Origin: Candidatus Nitrosymbiomonas sp. | GTDB taxonomy: Bacteria; Sysuimicrobiota; Sysuimicrobiia; Sysuimicrobiales; Humicultoraceae | Reading direction: 5' to 3' | DNA: 5,921 bases | Assembly: GCA_020724185.1 (NCBI GenBank) | Contig: DYHL01000132.1 | Coordinates: 1 to 5,921 of the forward strand | Shown here: one piece after another, positions 1-5,921 of the stretch | Layout of the letters: each line of letters starts with the position of its first letter | How positions within the stretch are numbered: the stretch's first letter is position 1 | Translations under genes and position numbers: made by a program | Notes under the pieces: model-generated | Told to the model about the DNA's origin: nothing | Database searches by the model: none | What the model saw: only the letters and a program-made list of their open reading frames with translations

Positions 1-364
1 CCCCTCACCTCTCGGGCGCATGACAGTACCCCTGAGGCGCAGCAACCCGTTGGCAAACGTGACCTGCTCAGTGATGCAGTCGCCGCCCTGTGCCTGTGCA
101 GCACCGCATCGAGCCGCCCATCAGTGCGCATCCGGTAGGTGAGCTGGAAAAGGCCGGTGGTAACCCGCAGATCGGCACCGACGAGCTCAGCCCGCCAGGC
201 CCTGACCCACCGGCCCAGTTGATGCTATCGGCTTCCCGCTCCGCTTTGCGGAGCTCGGCTTCCAAGTCGCGCCGACTGGCTCCGTGGGATAGCCTTCGCC
301 AGGGCCTCGTTCACCCTGCGATCTGGATAGGCCGCAACGCACAATGAGACAGGATCTTCGTCAC
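1..364 (-). pseudogene. Frame-broken alpha/beta hydrolase-like gene, 5' part, runs off the left edge
   Basis: No single open frame spans this stretch, but minus-strand pieces in different frames look coding. Reading leftward: one frame at about 359-270 gives AAYPDRRVNEALAKAIPR; a second at about 268-215 gives DLEAELRKAEREADSINW; the first resumes at about 215-90 with WRAELVGADLRVTTGLFQL and YRMRTDGRLDAVLHRH; a third, open from 120 to 1, gives ITEQVTFANGLLRLRGTV then RPRGEG. The last piece matches the usual first strand of alpha/beta hydrolases of the dienelactone hydrolase/S9 type (V-F-NG--L-GT---P-GEG), which precedes the oxyanion HG motif; that motif would lie outside the window. The middle part could be the small accessory domain often found ahead of such hydrolases. 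A likely start is GTG at 364-362, with GGAGGG at 377-372 seven bases upstream, but that frame stops at 313-311. At least two or three frameshifts are needed. The cause may be decay or sequence error. The family call rests on about 25 residues. Confidence 0.42.
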
Positions 365-410
365 TGCTGAACCCTCCGGGGGACACGGTAGACGACCATG
401 TCGTGGCCGG

Positions 411-986
411 CTACCAGATCGAGAAAACGCGGTCGTTGAACCCCAGGTTGGCTCCGGGGGGTACAGGCGGAATGGGTGGCACGCGCTTGGTTAGATCGTA
501 CGTCGCTGCCCACAGGCGTGCTCGATATCTTCCGGGCGATAGGGCTTGACCGTCGAAAACGTGTCGCGTGACACCCCCTTCTACAGAAGCACGAACGACC
601 TGGCTGCCTGTGGCAAGGTCAGTCAGATCGAGAGAGTACGAGGCCGCATCGGCTACCCGACCCCATGTGACGACAACTCTCTCCCGCCCCACAGCGGCGA
701 CTTCCATAGGTGGCACCCCAATCGGCCGCCTCGTATCAGGAATGGCGAAGGTTGCCGACACCTCTGCCCCCTGGATGACCGTGGTTAGCGTGTACTGCCC
801 CGCCACGGGGGTGGCAGACACAACATGGTTCCACCAGAAGGTCCCTGGCCCTCTTCGCTCGGCATGCCAGGTGGCGGGACTTCCATGGTTCCAAGTAGCA
901 GGCCCCCGCAGGACAAACGGATATCTCACCGCCTGCGACGCCCGGCCTTCGACCTGCCAGATGTGGAGGACGACCGTCCCCCTCAC
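411..986 (-). CDS. Ig-like/fibronectin-III-like protein, probably the C-terminal half of the preceding ORF
   Basis: The 191 codons from a possible GTG start have no recognisable family name. Residues about 1-83 are strand-rich, with many Trp and Gly residues (TWNHGSPATW, GTFWWNHVV, AGQYTLTTVI), as in an Ig-like beta-sandwich. Residues about 91-165 resemble a fibronectin type III domain: PP-EV, VVVTWGRVADAASYSLDL, then LSPGRYRARLWA. A proline-rich stretch (VPPIPPVPP, about 169-177) and a short tail ending FSIW follow. Such domains normally act outside the cytoplasm, yet there is no signal peptide here. The frame is the same as that of the secreted protein just upstream, separated only by TGA (995-993) and two codons. 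The GTG has a G-rich GAGGTGGG in front, but it lies too close to be a normal ribosome binding site. It is therefore either the severed second half of one secreted protein or a re-initiating second cistron; I favour the former. Confidence 0.5.
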   Translation of the reverse strand: MRGTVVLHIWQVEGRASQAVRYPFVLRGPATWNHGSPATWHAERRGPGTFWWNHVVSATPVAGQYTLTTVIQGAEVSATFAIPDTRRPIGVPPMEVAAVGRERVVVTWGRVADAASYSLDLTDLATGSQVVRASVEGGVTRHVFDGQALSPGRYRARLWAATYDLTKRVPPIPPVPPGANLGFNDRVFSIW

Positions 987-992
987 CCCACC

Positions 993-1661
993 TCAAGCCT
1001 CGTTGAACAACCCCCCGACCGCCTGCAGCAGAGCCTGTCCCTCAACCCTCGTGGGCGCTGGCTGTGCGACTGGCGGCGTGCCGAGAACTGCCTGTCTGCA
1101 ACCCACGAAGCCACCGTGAGTTGTGGCGCCAACGGCGAAGACCGTCCGGTCCGCCCGGTTGAACCGCACGTCAATCCCAGGATACTCGTACACACCAACC
1201 CCAATCTCGAGTGCTCCATGACGCTCGGTGCGCTCTATGGTTCTCTCTGGACGCCCCATGAGCCTCACGACCTCGGCCTCGTCTATCCCAATGGCAATCC
1301 CCTGCGCGGTCTTGTATTTCAGCTCCTCGGCACCGGGCGGCAGGTTCCGGTCGAGCCGTCGGACCAACAGGATCCCGAATACCAAGTTGTCGCTTCTGCA
1401 CGCATAGACCTGGAGAAACGGCCCTGTGGGCGGCAGGCCAAATGAATACCCATCATAGTACGGCCGGCCGCCCGTCGTGCCTTCCCATCGGCTCACCTGC
1501 TGGCCAAACCCGTACGCATCGATCGGCCTACCCACTTCCCACCGCCCGACCCGCTGCCCGGGCACTATCAGATAGTCGTTCTCTTGGGCAAATCCACTGG
1601 TGGGGTTGGGCAGGAGTGCTACGGTGAGGAGGCCGATCACAAGGAACGCCGTTACTCTCAT
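993..1661 (-). CDS. Predicted secreted protein with a SmpA/BamE-like repeat
   Basis: This 222-residue protein starts with a typical Sec signal peptide: MR, a hydrophobic core (about 5-17) and a likely cleavage after Ala25 in SGFA. It should be exported. The mature part appears to hold two related halves. The second is clearer: GIAIGIDEAEVVRLMGRPE (121-139), then YPGIDVRF (160-167) and VFAVGAT. This pattern (GI-IG----V---G-P followed by a GI-F strand) is seen in BamE/SmpA-like and BLIP-like small periplasmic domains. The first half (about 33-100, PGQRVGRWEVGRPI to FGILL) may be a diverged copy. The only two cysteines, Cys88 and Cys188, both lie in the mature part and could form a disulphide. 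A proline-rich linker (about 195-203) then leads to a short tail before TGA. The ATG at 1661 is supported by AGGAGG six bases upstream. The gene lies 55 bases downstream of the acyl-CoA synthetase on the same strand. Molecular function unknown; family call is from pattern only. Confidence 0.72.
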   Translation of the reverse strand: MRVTAFLVIGLLTVALLPNPTSGFAQENDYLIVPGQRVGRWEVGRPIDAYGFGQQVSRWEGTTGGRPYYDGYSFGLPPTGPFLQVYACRSDNLVFGILLVRRLDRNLPPGAEELKYKTAQGIAIGIDEAEVVRLMGRPERTIERTERHGALEIGVGVYEYPGIDVRFNRADRTVFAVGATTHGGFVGCRQAVLGTPPVAQPAPTRVEGQALLQAVGGLFNEA

Positions 1662-1667
1662 GGCTTC

Positions 1668-1673
1668 CCTCCT
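1668..1673 (-). promoter_or_regulatory. Strong Shine-Dalgarno of the secreted-protein gene
   Basis: On the minus strand the sequence reads AGGAGGGAAGCCATG. This is a full AGGAGG six bases before the ATG at 1661-1659. It is the best ribosome binding site in the window and supports both the strand and the start of the secreted-protein gene. Confidence 0.8.
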
Positions 1674-1716
1674 GGACAGGGCGGATGGTGAACCAGCGAT
1701 GATCGCGCTCTTCCTT

Positions 1717-3543
1717 CTACCCCCGATACAGTTCCGCGATTAGGTCCTTGTGCTTCTCCATGATCGTCTTGCGCTTCACCTTGAGCGTCGGCGTCACGTC
1801 GCCCTCCTCGGCGTACATCCGCTTCTGTAGGATGGCGAAACGCCGCACCTGCTCGGGCGAGGAGAGCGTCTTGTTGACCTCGGCGACCTCGCCCTCGATG
1901 AGCGCGCGCACGTCGGGGTTGGCGGCCAGGTCGCTGTATGTCGTAAACGGCAGGCGGCGATCCTGTGCCCACTTGGTGACGTTCTCCTCATCAATCACTA
2001 TCAGGGCCACGATGTAGCGCTGCCGGTCGCCGATCGCGACCGCGTCGTTGACGTACGGGCTTGCCTTGAGCTTGTTCTCGATGTACTGTGGGGCGATGTT
2101 CTTCCCGGCCGAGGTGACGAACAGGTCCTTCTTGCGGTCGGTGATGCGCAGGTACCCTTCCTCGTCGAACTCGCCGATGTCGCCCGAGTAGAGCCAGCCG
2201 TCCTTCAGGGTTGCGGCGGTGGCCTCGGGATCGCGGAAGTAACCGGGGAAGACGTTGGGGCCGCGCGCCAGTATCTCGCCGTCCTCGGCGATCCGGACCT
2301 CGATGCCGGGGATTGGGTGGCCGACGGTGCCGAGCTTGACGGCCTTGCCCTGGTGCATCGAGGTCGGCCCCGAGTCCTCGGTCTGACCGTAGATCTCGCG
2401 CATGGGCACTCCCAGCGCCCAGAAGTACAGCAGCAGGTCCGGCGAGATCGGCGCGCCGGCCGAGTACGCGACCCGCACCCGGTCCAGGCCCAGGCGGTGC
2501 CGCAGCGGCCGCAGTGCCAGCAGGTCGCCCAACCGGGAGGCCGCGCTCAGCCACGCGGGAACAGGCCTGCGGGCGAAGCGCCGCCGCGCCGCCCGGTACG
2601 AAAGCCCGATCGCGGCCCAGTATGCCGCCCGCTTGAAGATATCGTTTTCCTTGATCCGCAGCGTGACCACCGAGAAGATCTTCTCCCAGATCCGCGGCAC
2701 CCCGAACACCAACGAGGGCCTCACCTCGACGAAGTTCTGCATGACAGTGTCAACATTCTCGATGAAGTTGACCGTGTAGCCCCACCGGATCGGCAGAAAC
2801 ACCGAGAACTGCCGCTCTGCGATGTGCGACAGCGGCAGGTATGAGAGAAGCTCGTCGTCGGGGAGGACCGGGTTCGCCTTGTCAAGCACCTCCGTGGTCC
2901 AGACGAGGTTGTGGTGTGTGAGAATCGCGCCCTTCGGGGGCCCGGTCGTCCCGGACGTATAGATCAGCACTGCCATGTCTTCGGGCCGGATCTCGGCCAT
3001 GCGCTCATCCAGGGCAGGCGGGTGGCGGCGCGCGTGGTCCTGCCCGAGTGAGAGGAACTGGTCCCACATCATAACCATGGGGTCCTGGAACGTCCGCAGG
3101 CCCTCTGGGTCCATGACGACGATATGTTCGAGGAGGGGCAGCCGGTCGCGGATCTCCAGGGCCTTGTCGAGCTGCTCCTCGTTCTCCACGATGAACACCC
3201 TGCAACCGGCGTGTTCCAGGATGTAGTGGGTCTGCTCAGGGCTGCTGGTGGTGTAGATCCCGGTCGTCGCGCCGCCGCAGGCCTGGATGCCGATGTCGGC
3301 GTAGAGCCACTCCGGCCGGTTCTCGCCGATCAGGCCGACCCGCTCGCCCCGCTGCACGCCGAGCGACAGCAGGGCGTTGGCCACCTGCCGCACCGCTCCG
3401 GCGTACTCCTCCCAGGTGATGCGGTGCCAGATGCCGAAGCGTTTTCGCCGCAGCGCGACCCGCGCGGGCTGCCGGGCGGCCTGGGCGAAGAAGAGGCCGG
3501 GGATGGTGCCGGTAAGGACCGGGCGGGGCTGCGTCATGACCAT
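1717..3543 (-). CDS. Long-chain acyl-CoA synthetase (AMP-forming, FAA1/FadD15-like)
   Basis: This 608-residue adenylate-forming enzyme is expected to activate a fatty acid with ATP to an acyl-AMP and then transfer the acyl group to coenzyme A, in the cytoplasm or at the membrane. All core motifs are present: the phosphate-binding loop YTSGTTGPPKG (195-205), YGQTE (385-389), the ribose-binding aspartate in YSGD (452-455), the hinge DRKKD (469-473), and the C-terminal TPTLKVKRK (584-592), whose Lys588 is the presumed catalytic lysine. Length and motif variants (SYLPLSHIAER, FGVPRIWEKI, SAGKNIAPQYIE) fit the large long-chain type rather than acetyl- or medium-chain enzymes. The start could be Met1 (3543) or Met3 (3537); neither has a clear Shine-Dalgarno. 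The gene is divergent from the SDR gene and upstream of the secreted-protein gene on the same strand. It is intact and very GC-rich. The chain length of its substrate cannot be read from sequence. Confidence 0.96.
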   Translation of the reverse strand: MVMTQPRPVLTGTIPGLFFAQAARQPARVALRRKRFGIWHRITWEEYAGAVRQVANALLSLGVQRGERVGLIGENRPEWLYADIGIQACGGATTGIYTTSSPEQTHYILEHAGCRVFIVENEEQLDKALEIRDRLPLLEHIVVMDPEGLRTFQDPMVMMWDQFLSLGQDHARRHPPALDERMAEIRPEDMAVLIYTSGTTGPPKGAILTHHNLVWTTEVLDKANPVLPDDELLSYLPLSHIAERQFSVFLPIRWGYTVNFIENVDTVMQNFVEVRPSLVFGVPRIWEKIFSVVTLRIKENDIFKRAAYWAAIGLSYRAARRRFARRPVPAWLSAASRLGDLLALRPLRHRLGLDRVRVAYSAGAPISPDLLLYFWALGVPMREIYGQTEDSGPTSMHQGKAVKLGTVGHPIPGIEVRIAEDGEILARGPNVFPGYFRDPEATAATLKDGWLYSGDIGEFDEEGYLRITDRKKDLFVTSAGKNIAPQYIENKLKASPYVNDAVAIGDRQRYIVALIVIDEENVTKWAQDRRLPFTTYSDLAANPDVRALIEGEVAEVNKTLSSPEQVRRFAILQKRMYAEEGDVTPTLKVKRKTIMEKHKDLIAELYRG

Positions 3544-3629
3544 AGGTACTGCTTGTGATACTCCGCGGGCGTCCTGCTTCCTGCAGCAAGGCTAACAGGA
3601 GATCCCGCCCCCGGCCGGAATGAATCCCC
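3544..3629. promoter_or_regulatory. Divergent intergenic region, probable promoters for synthetase and SDR genes
   Basis: The 86 bases between two outward-facing genes must hold promoter signals for both unless transcription enters from elsewhere. No good -35/-10 pair is visible. TGTGATACT at about 3554-3562 is a poor extended -10 candidate on the plus strand. An imperfect palindrome, CTTCCTGCAGCAAG (3577-3590), is centred on CTGCAG with one mismatched pair and could be an operator. CAGGAG (3596-3601) resembles a Shine-Dalgarno but lies 28 bases from the SDR start, too far to serve it. All of this is weak. Confidence 0.35.
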
Positions 3630-4409
3630 ATGAACACCCTGCTCGATGGGCTCTTCAACCTGCGGGGCCAGGCCGCGCTTGTCACGGGCGGCTCCCGCGG
3701 CATCGGCCTGGCGATCGCCCATGCGCTCGGAGGGGCCGGCGCCCGGGTGGTCATTGTCGCGCGCCGGGCGGAGTGGTTGGCGCCCGCGGAAGGGGCCCTG
3801 CGCGAAGCCGGCGTAACCTGCGCCGCGTTTTCCGCCGACGTCGCCGACGCGGAGCAGGTCGCGCGCACCGTCGCGGCAGCCAAGGCCGCGGTAGGTGATC
3901 TCTCGATCCTCGTGAATGCCGCCGGCCGCACCTGGGGCGCGCCGGCCGAGACGATGCCCGTGGAACGCTGGCGCGAGGTGATCGAGGCCAACGCCACCGG
4001 CGCTTTCCTGATGTGCCAGGCGGTAGGCCGCGGCATGATCGCCCGACGGTACGGCCGCATCCTGAACGTGGCTTCGGTGGCCGGCCTGGCGGGCTCGCCG
4101 CCGGAGATCCTGGCGGCCTCCGGTTACGCCGCGAGCAAGGGCGCCCTGATCGCCTTGACCCGCGCGCTAGCCGTGGAGTGGGCACGGCACGGGGTGACCG
4201 TCAACGCGATCGCGCCGGGGTTCATCCCGACCCGGATGGCCGAGGCCGTCATCGAACGGGCCGGCCAGGCGCTCCTCGACCGGATTCCTCTCGGCAGGGT
4301 CGGAGAAGTCGAAGACCTGCTGGGCGCGGTCCTGTGCCTGGTATCGCCGTCGGGCGGATACATTACTGGTCAGGTGCTGGCCGTGGACGGCGGGATGACG
4401 GCCGCGTAG
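3630..4409 (+). CDS. SDR-family oxidoreductase (FabG/gluconate-dehydrogenase-like)
   Basis: A classical short-chain dehydrogenase/reductase of 259 residues, the usual length. It should catalyse NAD(P)-dependent oxidation or reduction of a carbonyl or alcohol in the cytoplasm. The Rossmann fold carries TGGSRGIG (19-26), Asp70 after the third strand, and NAAG (96-99). The catalytic set is Asn121, Ser149 in NVASV, Tyr166 and Lys170 in YAASK, followed by the PGF turn (196-198). Arg45 and Arg46 at the end of the second strand favour NADPH. The N-terminus (LFNLRGQAALVTGGSRGIG) resembles gluconate 5-dehydrogenase and 2-deoxygluconate dehydrogenase-like members, while the C-terminus (GYITGQVLAVDGGM) is common to FabG-like enzymes, so the substrate stays open. 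The ATG at 3630 puts the first strand at the expected place; the Shine-Dalgarno is weak (GGA about ten bases upstream). First gene of the plus-strand cluster; the next gene begins 36 bases downstream. Its position opposite an acyl-CoA synthetase makes a 3-oxoacyl or hydroxyacyl substrate possible but unproven. Confidence 0.95.
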   Translation: MNTLLDGLFNLRGQAALVTGGSRGIGLAIAHALGGAGARVVIVARRAEWLAPAEGALREAGVTCAAFSADVADAEQVARTVAAAKAAVGDLSILVNAAGRTWGAPAETMPVERWREVIEANATGAFLMCQAVGRGMIARRYGRILNVASVAGLAGSPPEILAASGYAASKGALIALTRALAVEWARHGVTVNAIAPGFIPTRMAEAVIERAGQALLDRIPLGRVGEVEDLLGAVLCLVSPSGGYITGQVLAVDGGMTAA

Positions 4410-4434
4410 CGGCCGGGCGGTCGCACGCGCCGAG

Positions 4435-4450
4435 CGCATGGGCCCATGCG
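4435..4450. repeat. Perfect 16-bp palindrome over the start codon of the MBL hydrolase gene
   Basis: CGCATGGGCCCATGCG is identical to its reverse complement and contains the ATG at 4446-4448 in its right arm. In RNA it can fold as a six-base-pair stem closed by a GGCC loop, which would pair the start codon with the upstream CAT-complementary ATG at 4438. As DNA it could be a dimeric repressor site. The palindrome itself is seen directly; either function is inferred. Confidence 0.45.
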
Positions 4451-5411
4451 AATCATACCCCTCGCCCTGCCCACCCCCTATCCGGTCGGCCCGGTCAACG
4501 CGTATCTGCTGCCCGGCCCGCCGGTGACGCTGGTGGACTGCGGGCCCAAGACCCCTGAAGCACTCGCAGCGCTGCGGGACGGCCTGGAACAGGCCGGGTC
4601 CGCCCTGGGGCAGATAGAGCGCCTACTGATCACCCACGGTCACCTGGATCACTTCGGGCTGGCTGCCACCGTAGCCGCCGAGAGCGGCGCGGAGGTCTGC
4701 GCCCACAGGGCCGACCTCCCCAAGTTGACCGGGGATCGCGCGTTCGTGGAGCCAATGCGGGCGCTGATCGCCGGCGCCGGTTTCCCGCCCGGCGTGGCAG
4801 AGGTCCTGCTGGAAGTGCTGCGGAGGTACCGCGGCCAGTTCGATCCCATCACGCCGCCGTGCCTGCTCAATGACGGCGACCTGCTCACCCTGGCAGACGG
4901 CGCGCTGGAGGCCCTGCACACCCCGGGCCACGCGCAGGGACACATCTGCCTCAAGGATGGCGGTGTGCTGATCTCGGGCGACCTACTGCTCGAGGAGATA
5001 AGCCCGAACCCGCTGGTGGAATTCGACGGCAACGGGCAGCGGTTGCGGACCCTCCCATCGCTGCTCCGCTCGCTGCGGCGCATCGCAGCGCTGGAGCCCG
5101 CGATCACCTACCCGGGACACGGTGATCCTATCCCAGAGCCCGCATGGCGGGTTCGCGAGCTCCTGCTCCACCACGAGGCACGGAAGGAACGCCTGACGCA
5201 GATGCTCGCTGGGCGCGCGTGGACGCTCCGCGAGATTGCCGCTGCCTGGTTCCCCGGCCTCAGTCCGGCCAACCTGATCCTTGGGCTGTCCGAGGTGCTG
5301 GGCCACCTGGACCTGATCGAAGAAGCGGGCCATCTGGCGATCGAGCACCGTAACGGTGTCCTGCACTACGCGTTGGAGCCGCCTCCCCGTGCATGGAGTA
5401 GCCTGGCATGA
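4446..5411 (+). CDS. MBL-fold metallo-hydrolase with C-terminal winged-helix domain
   Basis: A 321-residue metallo-beta-lactamase-fold hydrolase, probably binding two metal ions. Ligands are visible in order: His64, His66, Asp68 and His69 in THGHLDH; His162 in HTPGHAQGH; Asp179 in SGDLLL; His225 in YPGHGDP. Residues about 236-310 match the helical winged-helix tail found in LACTB2-like members (HHEARKERL, then LREIAAAWFPGL and VLGHLDLIEEAG). Family members hydrolyse thioesters, lactones, phosphodiesters or RNA; the substrate here is not readable from sequence. Thioester hydrolysis would fit the neighbouring acyl-CoA synthetase, as inference only. The ATG at 4446 gives the usual short N-terminal strand (IIPLALPTPYPVGPVNAYLL). 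No clear Shine-Dalgarno is seen, and a perfect palindrome spans the start. The frame is that of the SDR gene, 12 codons after its TAG. The stop overlaps the antiporter start (ATGA, 5408-5411), which implies co-transcription and coupled translation. Confidence 0.95.
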   Translation: MRIIPLALPTPYPVGPVNAYLLPGPPVTLVDCGPKTPEALAALRDGLEQAGSALGQIERLLITHGHLDHFGLAATVAAESGAEVCAHRADLPKLTGDRAFVEPMRALIAGAGFPPGVAEVLLEVLRRYRGQFDPITPPCLLNDGDLLTLADGALEALHTPGHAQGHICLKDGGVLISGDLLLEEISPNPLVEFDGNGQRLRTLPSLLRSLRRIAALEPAITYPGHGDPIPEPAWRVRELLLHHEARKERLTQMLAGRAWTLREIAAAWFPGLSPANLILGLSEVLGHLDLIEEAGHLAIEHRNGVLHYALEPPPRAWSSLA

Positions 5412-5921
5412 CAGAAGGCGTCTTCTTCCGCGACCTGGCCCTTCTGCTCATCGCGGCGGTGGTGGGCGGCGCCCTGGCGCAGTTCCTCCGGCAGCCGGCG
5501 TTCGTGGGCTACATAGTGGGCGGGCTGCTGATCACCGCACTTGCCGGCCCCAGGATCTCGGGCACCGCCACGTTCCAGCTGTTCGCCGAGTTCGGCGTGG
5601 TGCTGCTCATGTTTGCGCTGGGGGTCGAGTTCTCGCTGCGCGAATTGTGGAAGGTCCGCGCCCTGGCGGCGATCGGCGCGCCGATAGGGGTAGCGGTGAT
5701 CGTCGGCCTCGTGGCTGCCTTGATGGTCACGGCCGGATCATCCCTCGCCGCCGGCCTGGTCACCGGCCTGGCGCTGGCGGTCTGCAGCACGATGGCCCTG
5801 GCGAAGCTGCTGGAGGAACGCGGGGACCTCAACGGGCCGGTGGGCCGGGCCTCCATCGGCATCTCGCTCACCCAGGACCTGGTGGTGGTCGCCGCGTTCT
5901 TCCTCATCCCCGCGCTGGCGT
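5408..5921 (+). CDS. KefB/CPA2-type cation:proton antiporter, N-terminal part, cut by the window edge
   Basis: The open frame from the ATG at 5408 runs 171 codons to the window edge without a stop. It encodes a membrane protein with about six hydrophobic segments (roughly residues 7-25, 33-48, 58-73, 86-107, 114-131 and 149-171). Family features of the CPA2 exchangers (KefB/KefC, YbaL) are present: QPAFVGYIVGGLL (29-41), FAEFGVVLLMFALGVEFSL (59-77), STMALAKLLEERGDLNGPVGR (127-147), and the conserved Gln-Asp of LTQDLVVV (156-157), the likely ion-translocation site. These proteins exchange K+ or Na+ for protons across the inner membrane. Two departures are visible: after GGLL the usual direct LGP is extended to ITALAGP, and the common STA following the discontinuous helix is STM. 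Full members carry 10-13 membrane segments, often with a C-terminal RCK (TrkA-N) domain, all of which would lie beyond the window. Translation probably depends on the upstream hydrolase gene, whose TGA overlaps this ATG. Confidence 0.93.
   Translation, partial: MTEGVFFRDLALLLIAAVVGGALAQFLRQPAFVGYIVGGLLITALAGPRISGTATFQLFAEFGVVLLMFALGVEFSLRELWKVRALAAIGAPIGVAVIVGLVAALMVTAGSSLAAGLVTGLALAVCSTMALAKLLEERGDLNGPVGRASIGISLTQDLVVVAAFFLIPALA

Noticed and set aside
90..347. Plus-strand 85-codon ORF
   Set aside because: Ser/Arg/Pro-rich without any family pattern; it is opposite the better-supported minus-strand hydrolase-like fragments.
546..1445. Three overlapping plus-strand ORFs (546-788, 568-1119, 825-1445)
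   Set aside because: They lie antisense to the secreted and Fn3-like ORFs, overlap one another in different frames, and show only low-complexity Pro/Arg/Ser composition with no signal peptide or motif.
1662..1716. Possible terminator between the synthetase and secreted-protein genes
   Set aside because: Only a tiny GCGATGATCGC inverted repeat is present, with no stable stem and no T-run on the minus strand, so no terminator is called.
2317..2844. Plus-strand 175-codon ORF inside the acyl-CoA synthetase gene
   Set aside because: Antisense to a gene with complete motifs; Arg/Pro/Gln-rich composition is typical of shadow frames in high-GC DNA.
3236..4060. Long minus-strand ORF of 274 codons across the synthetase/SDR divergent gap
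   Set aside because: It overlaps two well-supported genes and the promoter gap; sequence is Ala/Arg/Pro-rich shadow with no domain.
4438..4440. Upstream ATG as alternative start of the metallo-hydrolase
   Set aside because: It is not in frame with the metal-binding motifs of the hydrolase; ATG at 4446 is in frame and gives the expected N-terminal strand.
4013..4558. Plus-strand 181-codon ORF bridging the SDR and hydrolase genes
   Set aside because: Out of frame with both genes and Arg/Gly/Pro-rich; the SDR catalytic and hydrolase metal motifs are in the other frame.
5509..5907. Minus-strand 132-codon ORF opposite the antiporter
   Set aside because: Antisense to the membrane segments of a clear KefB-type protein; Thr/Ser/Pro/Arg-rich with no motif.

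Overview
The window is GC-rich bacterial DNA with tightly packed genes. It most likely comes from an uncultured, high-GC lineage known from metagenomes; nothing in the sequence fixes the taxon. It divides into two parts that meet near position 1700.

Right part (about 1717-5921): four intact, recognisable genes. An AMP-forming long-chain acyl-CoA synthetase (1717-3543, minus) is divergent, across an 86-base gap, from a plus-strand cluster: an SDR-family oxidoreductase (3630-4409), an MBL-fold metallo-hydrolase with a C-terminal winged-helix domain (4446-5411), and the first 171 residues of a KefB/CPA2-type cation:proton antiporter (5408 to the window edge). The hydrolase and antiporter genes share ATGA, so they are probably translationally coupled. 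A perfect 16-bp palindrome covers the start codon of the hydrolase. Synthetase, SDR and hydrolase would fit acyl-CoA or other small-molecule metabolism, but no substrate can be assigned.

Left part (1-1661): minus-strand material downstream of the synthetase, with visibly lower GC and broken reading frames. A predicted secreted protein (993-1661) with a good Shine-Dalgarno sequence and signal peptide ends at a TGA. The same frame then continues as a 191-codon ORF with Ig-like and fibronectin-III-like sequence but no signal peptide (411-986), so the two may be halves of one protein. Positions 1-364 hold fragments in different minus-strand frames; the last resembles the N-terminal strand of an alpha/beta hydrolase running off the left edge. 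This could be gene decay or sequence error.

I see no RNA gene, insertion sequence, CRISPR array or phage feature, and no convincing new biological system. The points most worth checking are the in-frame TGA, the frame-broken hydrolase-like locus, and the palindrome over the hydrolase start codon.
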